Source of the DNA: Nonomuraea basaltis | GTDB taxonomy: Bacteria > Actinomycetota > Actinomycetes > Streptosporangiales > Streptosporangiaceae | Length of the DNA: 37,457 nucleotides | Reading direction: 5' to 3' | Assembly: GCF_005893125.1 (NCBI RefSeq) | Contig: NZ_VCJS01000121.1 | Coordinates: forward strand, 1 to 37,457 | Part shown: positions 16,747 to 25,124 of the stretch, piece by piece | Layout: each line of letters opens with the position of its first letter | How positions within the stretch are numbered: the stretch's first letter is position 1 | Notes under the pieces: generated by a model | Told to the model about the DNA's origin: nothing | Database searches by the model: none | What the model saw: the letters and a program-made list of their open reading frames with translations, nothing else | Translations under genes and position numbers: made by a program

Positions 16747-17652
16747 ATGAAAGCCATCGTTTTCGACCGTTTCGGCGGCACGGAAGTACTGCACGAGGCG
16801 GACATCGAGGTCCCGCAGCCCGGCCCCGGGCAGGTCTGTGTCCGCGTGAAGGCTGCCGGGCTGAACGCGCTGGACGGCAAGATCCGCTCCGGGATGCTGG
16901 AGGCCGTGTACCCGACGCAGTTCCCCTCCGTCCCCGGTCGCGAGCTCGCCGGCGTGGTGGACGCCCTGGGTGAGGGCGTGGAAGACGTGCAGGTTGGCGA
17001 CGAGGTGCTGGGCTGGTCGGACACCGGCTCGTACGCCGAGTACGCGCTGGCCACCATCGTGGCCCCCAAGCCCGCCGGCCTGGAGTGGCAGGACGCTGCC
17101 GCGCTGCCGGTGGCGAGTGAGACGGCCGAGCGGGTCCTGAACCTGCTGGGTGTCGCCGCCGGGGAGACCGTGCTGATGCACGGCGCGGCGGGAGCGGTCG
17201 GAACCCTGGCGGTTCAGCTCGCCACGGCCCGCGGAGCACGTGTCATCGGCACCGCCGGCCCCGGGAATCAGGAATATCTCGCCTCGCTCGGCGCCACCGC
17301 GACCGTGTACGGCGAGGGCCTGGTCGAGCGGGTCCGGGCGCTCGCCCCTGACGGCGTGGACGCGGTGTTCGACCTGGCCGGGAAGGGCGCCCTTGAGGAC
17401 TCCATCACCCTGCGGGGCGGCACCGATCGCATCGTCACCATCGCCGACTTCCGCGCGCAGCAGCTCGGCATCACCTTCGCCAGCGGTCCTGCGGAGGCCT
17501 CGGCCGCCCGCCTGGCCGCCCTGGCCCAGGACGCCGTGACCGGCAAGGTCGTCACCACCGTCACGACCTATCCGCTCGACCAGGCCGCCACGGCCCAGCA
17601 GGTCAGCGACGCCGGGCATGTCCGGGGCAAGCTCGTCCTCACCGTCGGCTGA
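16747..17652 (+). CDS. NADP-dependent zinc-free quinone oxidoreductase (MDR family), 301 aa
   Basis: The ATG at 16747 follows AGGAG. The N-terminal GroES-like domain reads MKAIVFDRFGGTEVL, GPGQVCVRVKAAGLNALDGK and PSVPGRELAGVVDALGEGV. The Rossmann motif GETVLMHGAAGAVGTLAVQL has the AXXGXXG form of quinone oxidoreductases, and there are no structural zinc cysteines. These NADPH-dependent enzymes reduce quinones, enones and related electrophiles. It is the first gene of a co-directional set with an Old Yellow Enzyme remnant, a MarR regulator and an NmrA-like protein, so it probably belongs to an electrophile-stress response. Confidence 0.93.
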   Translation: MKAIVFDRFGGTEVLHEADIEVPQPGPGQVCVRVKAAGLNALDGKIRSGMLEAVYPTQFPSVPGRELAGVVDALGEGVEDVQVGDEVLGWSDTGSYAEYALATIVAPKPAGLEWQDAAALPVASETAERVLNLLGVAAGETVLMHGAAGAVGTLAVQLATARGARVIGTAGPGNQEYLASLGATATVYGEGLVERVRALAPDGVDAVFDLAGKGALEDSITLRGGTDRIVTIADFRAQQLGITFASGPAEASAARLAALAQDAVTGKVVTTVTTYPLDQAATAQQVSDAGHVRGKLVLTVG

Positions 17653-17730
17653 ACACGCTCGCCTCTTCATCCACCCCGCCCGCCGTTTTCCCGATGACCA
17701 CCCGGTCATCGCCGAACCGAAGGACCACGC

Positions 17731-18201
17731 ATGCTGGACTCTCTGTGGCCGCCGACCGCTGTCGGCGGCATATCCCTGCCGTACCGCCTGGTCATGGCCC
17801 CCATGACTCGGGACCGCTCCACGCCGGAAGGCGTCCCGACCGAGCTGAACGCCGAGTCCGACACCGCCGAGCTGTATCCGGCGCTCCTGGACGCGCTGCG
17901 CCCGCTGGGCCTGGCCTACCTCCACGTGATGCACGCGGGCGACGAGGCTCTGCTGGAAACCCTGCGCGCGCAGTGGCCGGCCACGCTGATCCTCAACCGG
18001 GGCGGCACCGATGTACCCACCCGCGCCAAGGACATCGACAACGGTACGGCCGACCTGGTCTCCGTCGCCGCCCTCGCGCTCGCCAACCCGGACCTGGTCG
18101 AGCGGCTCCGCGCCGGCGCGGAGCTGAACGCCCCCGACCCGGCGACCTACTACGGCGGCGGAGCGGCCGGCTACACCGACTACCCCACCTACACGGCTTG
18201 A
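17731..18201 (+). pseudogene. Old Yellow Enzyme (NemA-type alkene reductase) with an in-frame internal deletion
   Basis: The N-terminus LWPPTAVGGISLPYRLVMAP with MTRDRSTPEGVPTELNAE is the canonical first 45 residues of an OYE. It then jumps to SDTAELYPALLDALRPLGL and YLHV, late in the barrel, and proceeds to the C-terminal FMN-phosphate region (AKDIDNGTADLVSVA, LANPDLVERL) and the tail YYGGGAAGYTDYPTYTA. About 200 of the usual 360 residues are missing, including the His/His or His/Asn pair and the catalytic tyrosine. The deletion keeps the frame, so a 156-residue product could be translated, but it cannot be a normal OYE. It lies between the quinone oxidoreductase and the MarR gene. Confidence 0.88.
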
Positions 18202-18212
18202 GGCACCGAACC

Positions 18213-18680
18213 ATGCCCCACATCCCCACGACGGCCGGCAAAGGGCCGATGAGCTACGCGATCTTCCAGCTCGCCCGCGCCCACCGCGCCCACGCCGCCG
18301 CCCTGCTTCGCGCGATGGACCTGCATCCCGGACAGGAACTGCTGCTGATGCAGCTCTTTGACCGGGACGGCCAGACCCAGTCCGAGCTGCTCGAAAGCGT
18401 CGGCCTGGACCACTCCACCGTCTCCAAGGCCCTGCGCCGGATGCAGGACGCCGGCCTGCTCGTCCGCGAGCCGGCCGCACATGACCGGCGCGTCATGGTG
18501 GTCCACCTCACCGACAAGGGCCGTTCCATGCGCAAACCCATCGCAGCCCTGTGGCAGACCCTGGAGGAGACCTCCGCGCGGAACCTGTCGGAGCAGCAGG
18601 CGGAGTCCTTCGTCGACACCGCCTACGCCATCGCGGAGGCGCTCAACAGTCGCGCGCTTCCGCAAGAAGAATCCGAGTAA
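18213..18680 (+). CDS. MarR-family transcriptional regulator, 155 aa
   Basis: A winged-helix core of the MarR type: LHPGQELLLMQLFDRDGQTQ, then SELLESVGLDHSTVSKALRR (recognition helix), MQDAGLLVREPAAHDRRV and VVHLTDKGRSM (wing with the DxR motif). Flanking helices at both ends form the dimer interface. MarR repressors typically respond to phenolics, quinones or oxidants. It starts 11 bases after the OYE remnant and lies in the same operon, so it likely autoregulates through the inverted repeat at 16671-16711. The nearest cysteine is absent, so ligand binding is more likely than thiol sensing. Confidence 0.92.
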   Translation: MPHIPTTAGKGPMSYAIFQLARAHRAHAAALLRAMDLHPGQELLLMQLFDRDGQTQSELLESVGLDHSTVSKALRRMQDAGLLVREPAAHDRRVMVVHLTDKGRSMRKPIAALWQTLEETSARNLSEQQAESFVDTAYAIAEALNSRALPQEESE

Positions 18681-18795
18681 CTCGCCGGTGCGGCTGGCCG
18701 TCTGCACATCGAGAACGGCCGCATCGCCCCGTCCCATCCGCCTTCGGCCTCGGCAACCAAGCCCTCGCTCCTGACCTGATGGAAAGTGAAAACCC

Positions 18796-19716
18796 ATGAC
18801 TGCCACCGACTCCACCACCCTCCCGGTCCTCGTCGTCGGGGCGACCGGCTCTCTCGGGGGCAAGGTCGTCGACGAACTGCTCAAGCGCGGCAAGAACGTC
18901 CGTGCCCTGGTCCGGCCGACCAGCGACGCTGACAGACTCGAAAGCCGGGGCGTGGAGATCGCCCGCGGCGACATGCTCGACCTCGACTCGCTCGTCGCCG
19001 CCATGAACGGCGCCGATGCCGTCATCACCACCGCCGCCGGCTACACCCGCGGCGGCAAGAACGCGCATGACATCGACACCGTCGGCAACGCCAACCTCGC
19101 CGAGGCCGCCCACCGCACCGGCATCCGACGGTTCGTCCTGACCAGCATCCTCACCAGCGACCAGACGCCCGATGTCCCACACTTCTGGCACAAGAAGCTC
19201 GCCGAGGACAAACTCGAACAGCTCGGCGTCCCGTTCCTCGCACTGCGCCCGGGGGCGTTCCTCGACCAGATCGCGAGCATGGCGGGCGACCCGATCGACA
19301 AGGGCCGCCTGATATGGATCGGCAAGACCACCGTCCCGCTGACCTTCGTCCGCACCTCCGATCTCGCGGCGTACCTGGCAGCCGCAGTCGACGCCGAGGC
19401 CGACGACGGTGAGCGCATCAACATCGGCTGGGACCGCCCGGTCAGCATGCGCGAGGTAGCCGACCTGATGGGCAGCCGGGCCGGAAAGAAGATCAAGGTG
19501 TGGGCCGTCCCGTCCGCCGTCGCCCGCGCCGCAGGAGCCGTCGCCGGCCGCTTCATGCCCCTGATCAAGGACATGGCCGCGATGTTCCGCTGGTTCGACA
19601 CCGGCCGCTACATCGCCGACCCCCGCCGCCAGGAGCAGCTGTTCGGCTCCGTCCCCACGGCCGAGGACGTCCTCGCCCGGTACAGCGACGAGCTGGGCAC
19701 TGCACAGCACCGGTGA
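18796..19716 (+). CDS. NmrA-like atypical SDR (NAD(P)-binding) protein, 306 aa
   Basis: The N-terminal dinucleotide motif is VLVVGATGSLGGKVVDEL, followed by VRALVRPTSD (NADP-phosphate-binding Arg) and the acidic turn GDMLDLDSLVAAMNGADAVI. FVLTSILTSDQ and the KKLAEDKL segment occupy the place of the SDR active site, but a clear YxxxK is absent, as is usual in NmrA-type atypical SDRs. These act as NAD(P)-dependent reductases or redox sensors. The gap of 115 bases after marR suggests it is the last gene of the reductase operon or has its own promoter. Confidence 0.9.
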   Translation: MTATDSTTLPVLVVGATGSLGGKVVDELLKRGKNVRALVRPTSDADRLESRGVEIARGDMLDLDSLVAAMNGADAVITTAAGYTRGGKNAHDIDTVGNANLAEAAHRTGIRRFVLTSILTSDQTPDVPHFWHKKLAEDKLEQLGVPFLALRPGAFLDQIASMAGDPIDKGRLIWIGKTTVPLTFVRTSDLAAYLAAAVDAEADDGERINIGWDRPVSMREVADLMGSRAGKKIKVWAVPSAVARAAGAVAGRFMPLIKDMAAMFRWFDTGRYIADPRRQEQLFGSVPTAEDVLARYSDELGTAQHR

Positions 19717-19934
19717 CAGGCCCGCGTCCCGGCGGCCCCTGACCAGGACACCGCAGGGTACGAACCGTTGCCCTGATTGGCTGAGCGAACCTGAGCGGAG
19801 ATGTTTCCCGGGAATTGTCGGTGGCGGTGTGCTGCAGGGAGCGGGCGTGCTCGGGCGCGGCCTTGACGGTGATGATCTGCTCGTCGGGGTCGTCTGTGAC
19901 GATCAGGAACACGTGCTGTGTCGCACACCGATCG

Positions 19935-20756
19935 CTAGCGGGGCGCCCCGTCGCGCTCGCTTCTTTGGGCGAGGCGCTGGGCTTGCCCGTTATGCACATC
20001 GCTTACCCACTCCCAGCCGGGCTTAGCCGATGGGCCGACCCGCGGGTCACTGACAACCTGATTGTCACGCAGGGCCTGCACGTACGCCCGATCCTGGTCG
20101 ATCCGGGCATGTACCTCGTCAGCTCCGCCGACGGACCCGTGGCCCGGGACGAAGACATCGACGTCGCCCGCCACGCCCTCCAGCAGCCGCAGCGCGGCGA
20201 GGCAGTCCTCGATCGGGTCAACGGTGCCGTTCAGGTCGAGCATGGGAATCAAGACATCAGAGAGCATGTCGCCGGCGACGAGAACCCCGCGTTCCTCAAT
20301 CAACAGCGCCGCATGGCCCGGAGCATGCGCTTGATGCTCGATGATCCGGATCCCGGGGCCATCCCAAGGGATCTGCGTCGTCTCGGCGGGCAGGCCGGTA
20401 ATGAGGCCGAGCAGGTCCAGCGGTACCTCCTCGGGGATGCCGACGGCCTTTGCGACCGCATCCACCCCACCCGACAGGCGATCTCGCGCAGTAGCCGCGC
20501 AACGCGCGGTGCCGTAACGGGGCGCCGCGCCGAGCCTGGGGTGCCAGAGCAGGTGATCCCAATGAGGATGCGTCGAGAAACCTGCCACAACGGTCTGGCC
20601 CGAATCGGACAGGTCATTCGCGAGGCAGGCCAGCTCGTCGCCCAGCACCCCGGCGTCGATGAGCAACACGCCACCCTGGCCCTGCACGACAACGGCGTTG
20701 CTCTGGCAGAACTCGCTCTCGTGGACCAGCACACCCTCCGCGACCTGCCTCAGCAC
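19935..20756 (-). CDS. MBL-fold metallo-hydrolase, 273 aa
   Basis: The metal-binding set is intact: STHPHWDHLLWH (HxHxDH form), the third ligand in HAPGHAALLIEE, the bridging Asp in VLVAGDMLSD, and the final His in VFVPGHGSVGG. The length fits cyclase- or lactonase-like MBL hydrolases of actinomycetes. The start is GTG at 20756, seven bases inside the end of the upstream dihydrofolate-reductase-like gene (GTGCTGA overlap), with GGGAGG at a good distance. That implies translational coupling to a gene that is now truncated. The substrate is unknown. Confidence 0.92.
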   Translation of the reverse strand: MLRQVAEGVLVHESEFCQSNAVVVQGQGGVLLIDAGVLGDELACLANDLSDSGQTVVAGFSTHPHWDHLLWHPRLGAAPRYGTARCAATARDRLSGGVDAVAKAVGIPEEVPLDLLGLITGLPAETTQIPWDGPGIRIIEHQAHAPGHAALLIEERGVLVAGDMLSDVLIPMLDLNGTVDPIEDCLAALRLLEGVAGDVDVFVPGHGSVGGADEVHARIDQDRAYVQALRDNQVVSDPRVGPSAKPGWEWVSDVHNGQAQRLAQRSERDGAPR

Positions 20757-21285
20757 GAGCTCGCCTCCCTTGCATCCCGGATGGCGTAGCGATGCATCGT
20801 GACGCCCTGCTCGAACGATCGCTGCTCCAGCAGGTCGAGGTCGATCGGCAGGTCGTAATCGTCGAACAGCGGCCTGCCGAAGCCGAGGATGGCGGGATGG
20901 GTGCAGAGCAGCAGCTCGTCAAGCAGCCCGGCCCGGAGAAGCTGCGTCGCGATTGCCGCGCCGCCAACCCCGATGGTGCCGTCGGTCTCGGCCCGGAGCG
21001 CGGCGAGCTGCTCGATCGCGTCGTCTCCGCCGATGATCCGGGTGTTGTGATCGGCGCTGTGGCGGGTGCGGGAGACGAGCACCTTGGGCTTGGAGGTCCA
21101 GATCTCGCCGTACTCACGCATGACATCTGGCAGCGACGCGTCCTCGCGCGCACGTGGCCAGTACTCCTCCATCGTCTCGTACATGACCCGGCCCTGGACC
21201 ATCAGGGCGAGCGCCTGCGCCCGGGCATTGAACTCGCGGTGCAGTTCCTCGCCGATGCGCAGCCACTCGCCCGCGCCGTTGTCGA
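20750..21285 (-). pseudogene. Dihydrofolate reductase/RibD-domain family protein, N-terminally truncated
   Basis: The frame reads DNGAGEWLRIGEELHREFN, ALALMVQGRVMYETMEEYWP, KPKVLVSRTRHSADHNTRII and IGVGGAAIATQLLRAGLLDE. It then reads LCTHPAILGFGRPLF. This is the RibD_C (DHFR-like) family of about 190 residues. The first strand with the (S/V)xDG motif is missing, because at about 21285 an HxlR gene tail on the other strand takes over. The open frame continues upstream through foreign sequence without a credible start. The C-terminus is complete and overlaps the MBL gene start. Confidence 0.85.
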
Positions 21286-21309
21286 CGCAGGGATCCTTAC
21301 CCGCGGCAC

Positions 21310-21601
21310 CGCCGCGCGGGGGCAGCGCGCTCGCTACAGCCTCACTGAAGCCGGTATCCAGACTCTTCCGATCATCTACGCCCTCGGCAACTGGGGCCTC
21401 GACTGGCGCCCGGGCAGCGACGAGTTCCGGAGCCGGCAGCAGCTCATGCGCGATGAGGGTCCGGCGTTCATCGAGGAGCTCATGGACGAGCTTCGCGTCC
21501 GCCACCTCGGCGCCCCGCCGAAGCCGCACGACGGTCCAGGCCCGTTCGAGCGCCTCGACGCCGCCTACGCCGCGGCCGCCGAGCAAGAACACGTCGATTA
21601 A
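21310..21601 (+). pseudogene. HxlR-family regulator, C-terminal remnant
   Basis: The + frame shows RYSLTEAGIQTLPIIYALG, NWGLDW and then a helical tail FIEELMDELRVRHLG, ending in TAA. This is the wing strand and last helix of an HxlR protein (YSLT..G..LLP.I..LG.W). The DNA-binding helices are missing, because the sequence upstream of about 21300 belongs to the opposing DHFR-like fragment. Confidence 0.75.
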
Positions 21602-21689
21602 CGGTGACGGAACGGCCCCCGCCCTGACCTTCTTGGGCTCCGGTAGCTTGCCGTCACCGCGCACAAGATGTCGCCGCCATGCATCCGGA

Positions 21690-21820
21690 CACTCGGCGCT
21701 GCGCCGCGTCACCGGGTCCACCTTGTCGTCGAACCCCAGGTGCACGTGCGCGTCGATCAGCCCGGCAGCACGGTGTGGCCGGGCAGCTCGAGCACCTCTT
21801 CGGCGTCGCCGGCGCTGCCG
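21690..21820 (-). pseudogene. Amidohydrolase N-terminal fragment with a one-base deletion
   Basis: One minus frame reads EEVLELPGHTVLPG and hits a stop. Shifting by one base gives GLIDAHVHLGFDDKVDP, which carries the metal-binding HVH motif of amidohydrolases. The two halves join perfectly if a single C is restored near 21766. Both ends are cut off by unrelated sequence, leaving about 45 residues of a protein of roughly 400. Confidence 0.7.
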
Positions 21821-21834
21821 CGCGGCCCTGCGGA

Positions 21835-22170
21835 GGTCCGAACTGGCCGGGGCCTCGGCGGGCGCCTCCACATGGAGCGCCCTGAGGAAGCCCGCCAGCG
21901 TGTCGGCCGCGTGGGCGCCGCGGCTGATCGAGCCGTGGTCGAGCGGCTCGCCGGGAACCCACGTCAATCACGGTCCAGTGCTTGGGGAAGCGCTGGGACG
22001 GTTCGCCGAACCGCACCGGGGTCGGCAGGCGCGGGGCCAGCACAGGTAGCCACCGCCGCTCCTTGAGCTGGAGCTCCGGGGTAGGGTCCATGCGCTGCAT
22101 GCGCACGGCCAACTCGTCCCCGAGGCGCCACATTTGGTTGCCCCAGCCGCCCGCCACCTGCGCCCGAGCA
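21835..22170 (-). pseudogene. Aminoglycoside-phosphotransferase-type kinase, N-terminal fragment, frameshifted
   Basis: GGWGNQMWRLGDELAVRMQR, then ERRWLPVLAPRLPTPVRFGE and FPKHWTVI form the N-lobe of an APH-family kinase (nucleotide-binding loop, Lys-equivalent Arg strand, hinge). One extra base near 21968 moves the frame, after which WVPGEPLDHGSI and AADTLAGFLRALH continue the family. The catalytic HGD loop and everything after it are missing, and the start is also lost. It is a fragment between an amidohydrolase piece and a TetR stub. Confidence 0.75.
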
Positions 22171-22225
22171 GTGCGCCCTGACAGACCGTCGACATGCGAG
22201 ATCCTGCAAGGTGCGGCGGGCCTCG

Positions 22226-22378
22226 TCAACAGAGCGGGCGGTTGGTGCGCGTCAGCCCCGCGTCCGCCATCTGCATGGCGATCCCTGAGCCGTCGATGCC
22301 GTCGGTCTTGAACCGGCGGCCGGCGGCCTCGATGCTCCGCTGCCGCGTCGCCTGCTTGTGCTCCTTGCTGTACCGCAC
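22226..22378 (-). pseudogene. TetR regulator, N-terminal stub (50 aa)
   Basis: The GTG at 22378 with AAGGAAGG upstream opens RYSKEHKQATRQRSIEAAGR and continues with IDGSGIAMQMADAGLT before running out into unrelated sequence and a TGA. It matches the start of the intact TetR at 24534 (RYAKEHKQETRQRIIATAGR; IDGSGVATLMKDAGLT) and stops just before the recognition helix would end. It faces the SDR gene at 22532 divergently across the GTACGACCATAA boxes, which is the usual place for the regulator of such a pair. Confidence 0.85.
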
Positions 22379-22437
22379 CGCATCCTTCCTTCACCCCGCC
22401 GGCCCGCTGGTGGTCCTCGTCTCGCCCCTCATTGAGA

Positions 22438-22501
22438 GTACGACCATAATTTAATTTCTAGAAGATCTTGCCTCGCGACCGCCGACTGGTTATGGTCGTA
22501 C
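22438..22501. promoter_or_regulatory. Divergent promoter region with perfect 12-bp inverted operator arms
   Basis: GTACGACCATAA (22438-22449) and TTATGGTCGTAC (22490-22501) are exact reverse complements 40 bp apart. For the rightward SDR gene, TTGCCT (22468-22473) and TATGGT (22491-22496) form a -35/-10 pair with 17-bp spacing, so the right arm covers the -10 box. The left arm would cover the leftward promoter of the TetR stub. The same boxes recur at 34071-34143. Confidence 0.75.
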
Positions 22502-22531
22502 GAACGTAATCTATACCGTCGGGAGCCAGTG

Positions 22532-23347
22532 ATGACAACAACTCAGCAGGTCGTGCTCGTAACAGGCGCCACCTCAGGCATCGGCAAGGCGGCAGCGATC
22601 GCACTGGCCGCCGCGGGCTTCGAGGTGATCGGAACCGGCCGCAACACCGCACGAGCCACCCCGTCCGCCGGGGTGACCTACCTCGACCTCGACGTGACCA
22701 GCGACGAATCGGTCGCCTCAGCGGTCAAGCAGGTGATCGACCGGTTCGGGCGCATCGACGTCCTGGTCAACAACGCCGGCGTCGGCTCAACCGGCGCCGC
22801 CGAGGAGTTCTCGATCACCCAGACGCAGGACATCTTCGATATCAACGTCTACGGCGTCATGCGGATGACCAAGGCGGTCCTGCCGCACATGCGGGCGCAA
22901 CGGCAGGGACGCATCATCAACGTCTCGTCCCTCAGCGGGTTCGTCCCCAGCCCGTTCATGACCCTCTACGTCTCGACCAAGCACGCGGTCGAGGGCTACT
23001 CCCAGTCGCTGGACCACGAGGTCCGCGAGCACGGCGTCCGGGTCCTGCTCGTCGAGCCCGGCCCGATCAACACTCCGTTCGCAGGCCACAGCGTGGAGGC
23101 CGACACCCCCATGCCGCTCTACGCGGCGGGACGGCGCAACTACGACGAGCTGCTGGAGAAGAACCTCAGCAGCGGCGACGACCCCGCCGTCGTCGCCAAG
23201 GTGATCGTCGCGGCGGCAACCGACCGGAACCCGAAACTACGGCGCACCGCCGGCACGACCGCCCGGACCATCAACGCGGTGTACCGCGTCGCCCCGGCCC
23301 GGATCTTCGACCGCGTCATCCGCAGATTCAACCGGATGCCGAGCTGA
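22532..23347 (+). CDS. Short-chain dehydrogenase/reductase, 271 aa
   Basis: Classical SDR: cofactor motif VTGATSGIGKAAAIAL, the segment YLDLDVTSDESV, VLVNNAGVGSTG (NNAG), catalytic Ser in RIINVSSLSGFV and the YVSTKHAVEG tetrad (YxxxK). The Arg in GTGRNTAR suggests NADP(H) preference. PGPINTPF follows as expected. The ATG at 22532 is preferred; a GTG three bases earlier is possible. It is the first gene behind the operator region and the head of a four-gene set with the secreted propeller, TetR and esterase (gaps of 51 and 52 bases, then an overlap). Confidence 0.95.
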   Translation: MTTTQQVVLVTGATSGIGKAAAIALAAAGFEVIGTGRNTARATPSAGVTYLDLDVTSDESVASAVKQVIDRFGRIDVLVNNAGVGSTGAAEEFSITQTQDIFDINVYGVMRMTKAVLPHMRAQRQGRIINVSSLSGFVPSPFMTLYVSTKHAVEGYSQSLDHEVREHGVRVLLVEPGPINTPFAGHSVEADTPMPLYAAGRRNYDELLEKNLSSGDDPAVVAKVIVAAATDRNPKLRRTAGTTARTINAVYRVAPARIFDRVIRRFNRMPS

Positions 23348-23398
23348 TCGCTGCCGAGATCCACTAACCAGTCATTCGCAGATCTACCGAGGAGAGTC

Positions 23399-24481
23399 AT
23401 GCAGCAGCAAAGCCAGCAGACGGCCCGGCGCAGTGCATCGAGCGCAAGGCGTTTTCTGAAGAAGAACGTCGGAATCGCGCTGGCGGTCACCGCGACGGCG
23501 GCCGTACTGGGGTCGGCGCCGTCCGCGTCCGCAGGGACGGGACACTCGTATGCCGGATCCGTGGTCACCGACGTACGGACCGTGGCGGAGTTCGACTACG
23601 CCGCCGGCGAGATCCCCGAGAACATCACCGTCAACCTCGATGGCTCAGTGACCCTGTCGTTGCTCGGCAGCTGCGCGGTGTGCGAGCGCACCCACGCGCC
23701 GCAGCTGATGCGGATCTCCGCGTCCGGACACCGCACGGTGCTCGCCACCGGGCAGGTGGGTGAGGCGATCAGCGGCAACACCCGCGGCGATGACGGCACT
23801 GTTTACTACAGCGTGTTTGCCCCGGGGGACGCGGCCAGGAACGGCGTGTACGCGGTGCGTCAGGACGGCACCTCGCAGCGGATCGCCGCGCTGCCCGCCG
23901 GCGCGGGGCCGAACGGGCTGGCCATCGACCCGGCCGGGGACACCCTCTACATCGCGGACAGCTTCCAGGCCACCATCTGGTCTGTTCCGGTCTCCGGCGG
24001 ATCGGTGACCCCGTGGCTGACCGACGCCGCGCTCGCGCCGGTGCCGACCGAGGCCCTGCCGATCGGCGCCAACGGGCTCAGGTTCCACAACGGCGCTCTG
24101 TGGGTCAGCAACTTCAACAAGGGAACACTGCTGCGGGTACCGGTCACCCCCGCCGGCGCGGCCGGTCCCATCCGCCTTGTCGCGGGCGGCCTGCCCAACA
24201 TCGACGATCTCAGCTTCCTGACCCCCTGGTCCGATGTGGTGTTCGTGGCGCAGAACGGCTCCTCCTCGCAGAACGGTCCGGACAGGATCGTGGTGGTCTA
24301 CCCGAACGGCACCTACAAGGCCGTTCTGACCAGCGCGGACGGTCTCGCCTCGCCCTCCGCGACAGCGGTTCGCGGCAACCGGCTGTACATCACGAACGGA
24401 GGCGTTCCCGAGCCCCACGACGCGAAGCTGCAGACCGGGAAAATCAACGTCACGGCTCTCCTTGCCGACGCGGCACACTGA
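23399..24481 (+). CDS. Secreted SMP-30/gluconolactonase-like beta-propeller protein, 360 aa
   Basis: A long N-terminal export signal (RR at 10-11 and 17-18, hydrophobic core, SASAG cleavage near residue 45) precedes repeated propeller blades. Examples are LPAGAGPNGLAIDPAGDTLY with IADSFQATIWSVP, GANGLRFHNGALWVSNFNKG, LPNIDDLSFL and ATAVRGNRLYITNGG. The pattern matches SMP-30/strictosidine-synthase-like six-bladed propellers, which are often calcium-dependent lactonases, but the metal ligands cannot be verified by eye. The ATG follows GAGGAGAG. It probably acts outside the cell on a lactone or ester metabolite, in line with the esterase two genes downstream. Confidence 0.85.
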   Translation: MQQQSQQTARRSASSARRFLKKNVGIALAVTATAAVLGSAPSASAGTGHSYAGSVVTDVRTVAEFDYAAGEIPENITVNLDGSVTLSLLGSCAVCERTHAPQLMRISASGHRTVLATGQVGEAISGNTRGDDGTVYYSVFAPGDAARNGVYAVRQDGTSQRIAALPAGAGPNGLAIDPAGDTLYIADSFQATIWSVPVSGGSVTPWLTDAALAPVPTEALPIGANGLRFHNGALWVSNFNKGTLLRVPVTPAGAAGPIRLVAGGLPNIDDLSFLTPWSDVVFVAQNGSSSQNGPDRIVVVYPNGTYKAVLTSADGLASPSATAVRGNRLYITNGGVPEPHDAKLQTGKINVTALLADAAH

Positions 24482-24533
24482 CCTGGCCAGGGCGGTATCC
24501 GGCGCGTAAGCCCGGGCTGAGATGGAGGAACGC

Positions 24534-25124
24534 ATGGTGCGGTACGCGAAAGAACACAAGCAGGAAACACGGCAGCGGATCATCGCGACGGCCGGTCGAC
24601 GGTTGAAGCGGGACGGCATCGACGGCTCCGGAGTCGCGACGCTCATGAAGGACGCGGGCCTGACCAAGGGCACCTTCCATGCCCACTTCGCATCCAAGGA
24701 CAGCCTCGTCGACACCGCGATCGCCGACCAGTTGCACACGCTGCACGTGAACATCGTCGAGCAGGCGGAGCCCGGCCCGGCCGGCCTCGAACAGATCGTG
24801 CGCTGGTACCTGTCAGCCCCCCACCGGGACGACCTCGACGACGGCTGCCCCAACGCCGCCCTGCTCGACGAGATCGCGCGCAGCGGTGACACGACCAGGC
24901 AGGCGTACACCGACGGCGTGCTGGTTCTCATCGACGGCCTCGCCGCCCGCATGGCGCCCGAGGATCCGCTCTCGGCCCGCGTGAAGGCGCTCGGCCTCCT
25001 CGGCCTGATGGCCGGGACGCTGCAGCTCTCCCGCGCCCTGACGGACCGCCAACTCTCCGACGACCTCCTCGAGCAGGGCCTCCGCAACGCCCTGGCCCTG
25101 GTGGACGCCGAGCTCCGACCATGA
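24534..25124 (+). CDS. TetR-family transcriptional regulator, 196 aa
   Basis: The ATG at 24534 follows GGAGG at 24525-24529; a start at 24522 would lie inside the leader. The helix-turn-helix is KQETRQRIIATAGRRL, then GSGVATLMKDAGLTKGTFHA and HFASKDSLVDTA. The C-terminal ligand domain contains the conserved GCPNAALLDEIAR segment typical of the AcrR/YxaF-like TetR_C group. Its stop overlaps the esterase start (ATGA). It is the best candidate to bind the boxes at 22438-22501 and 34071-34143. The 22226-22378 stub is a close paralogue, so the operator may originally have been served by that copy. Confidence 0.95.
   Translation: MVRYAKEHKQETRQRIIATAGRRLKRDGIDGSGVATLMKDAGLTKGTFHAHFASKDSLVDTAIADQLHTLHVNIVEQAEPGPAGLEQIVRWYLSAPHRDDLDDGCPNAALLDEIARSGDTTRQAYTDGVLVLIDGLAARMAPEDPLSARVKALGLLGLMAGTLQLSRALTDRQLSDDLLEQGLRNALALVDAELRP

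Noticed and set aside
16735..18480. 581-codon open frame on the minus strand
   Set aside because: It lies antisense over the quinone oxidoreductase, OYE remnant and MarR genes, whose family motifs are clear. The frame is an effect of high GC content.
19800..19935. Minus-strand coding-like piece (QHVFLIVTDDPDEQIITVKA)
   Set aside because: Under 45 residues with no family match or start; possibly a gene scrap between the NmrA-like and MBL genes.
23645..25087. 480-codon minus-strand frame
   Set aside because: It is antisense to the secreted propeller and TetR genes. No family features.
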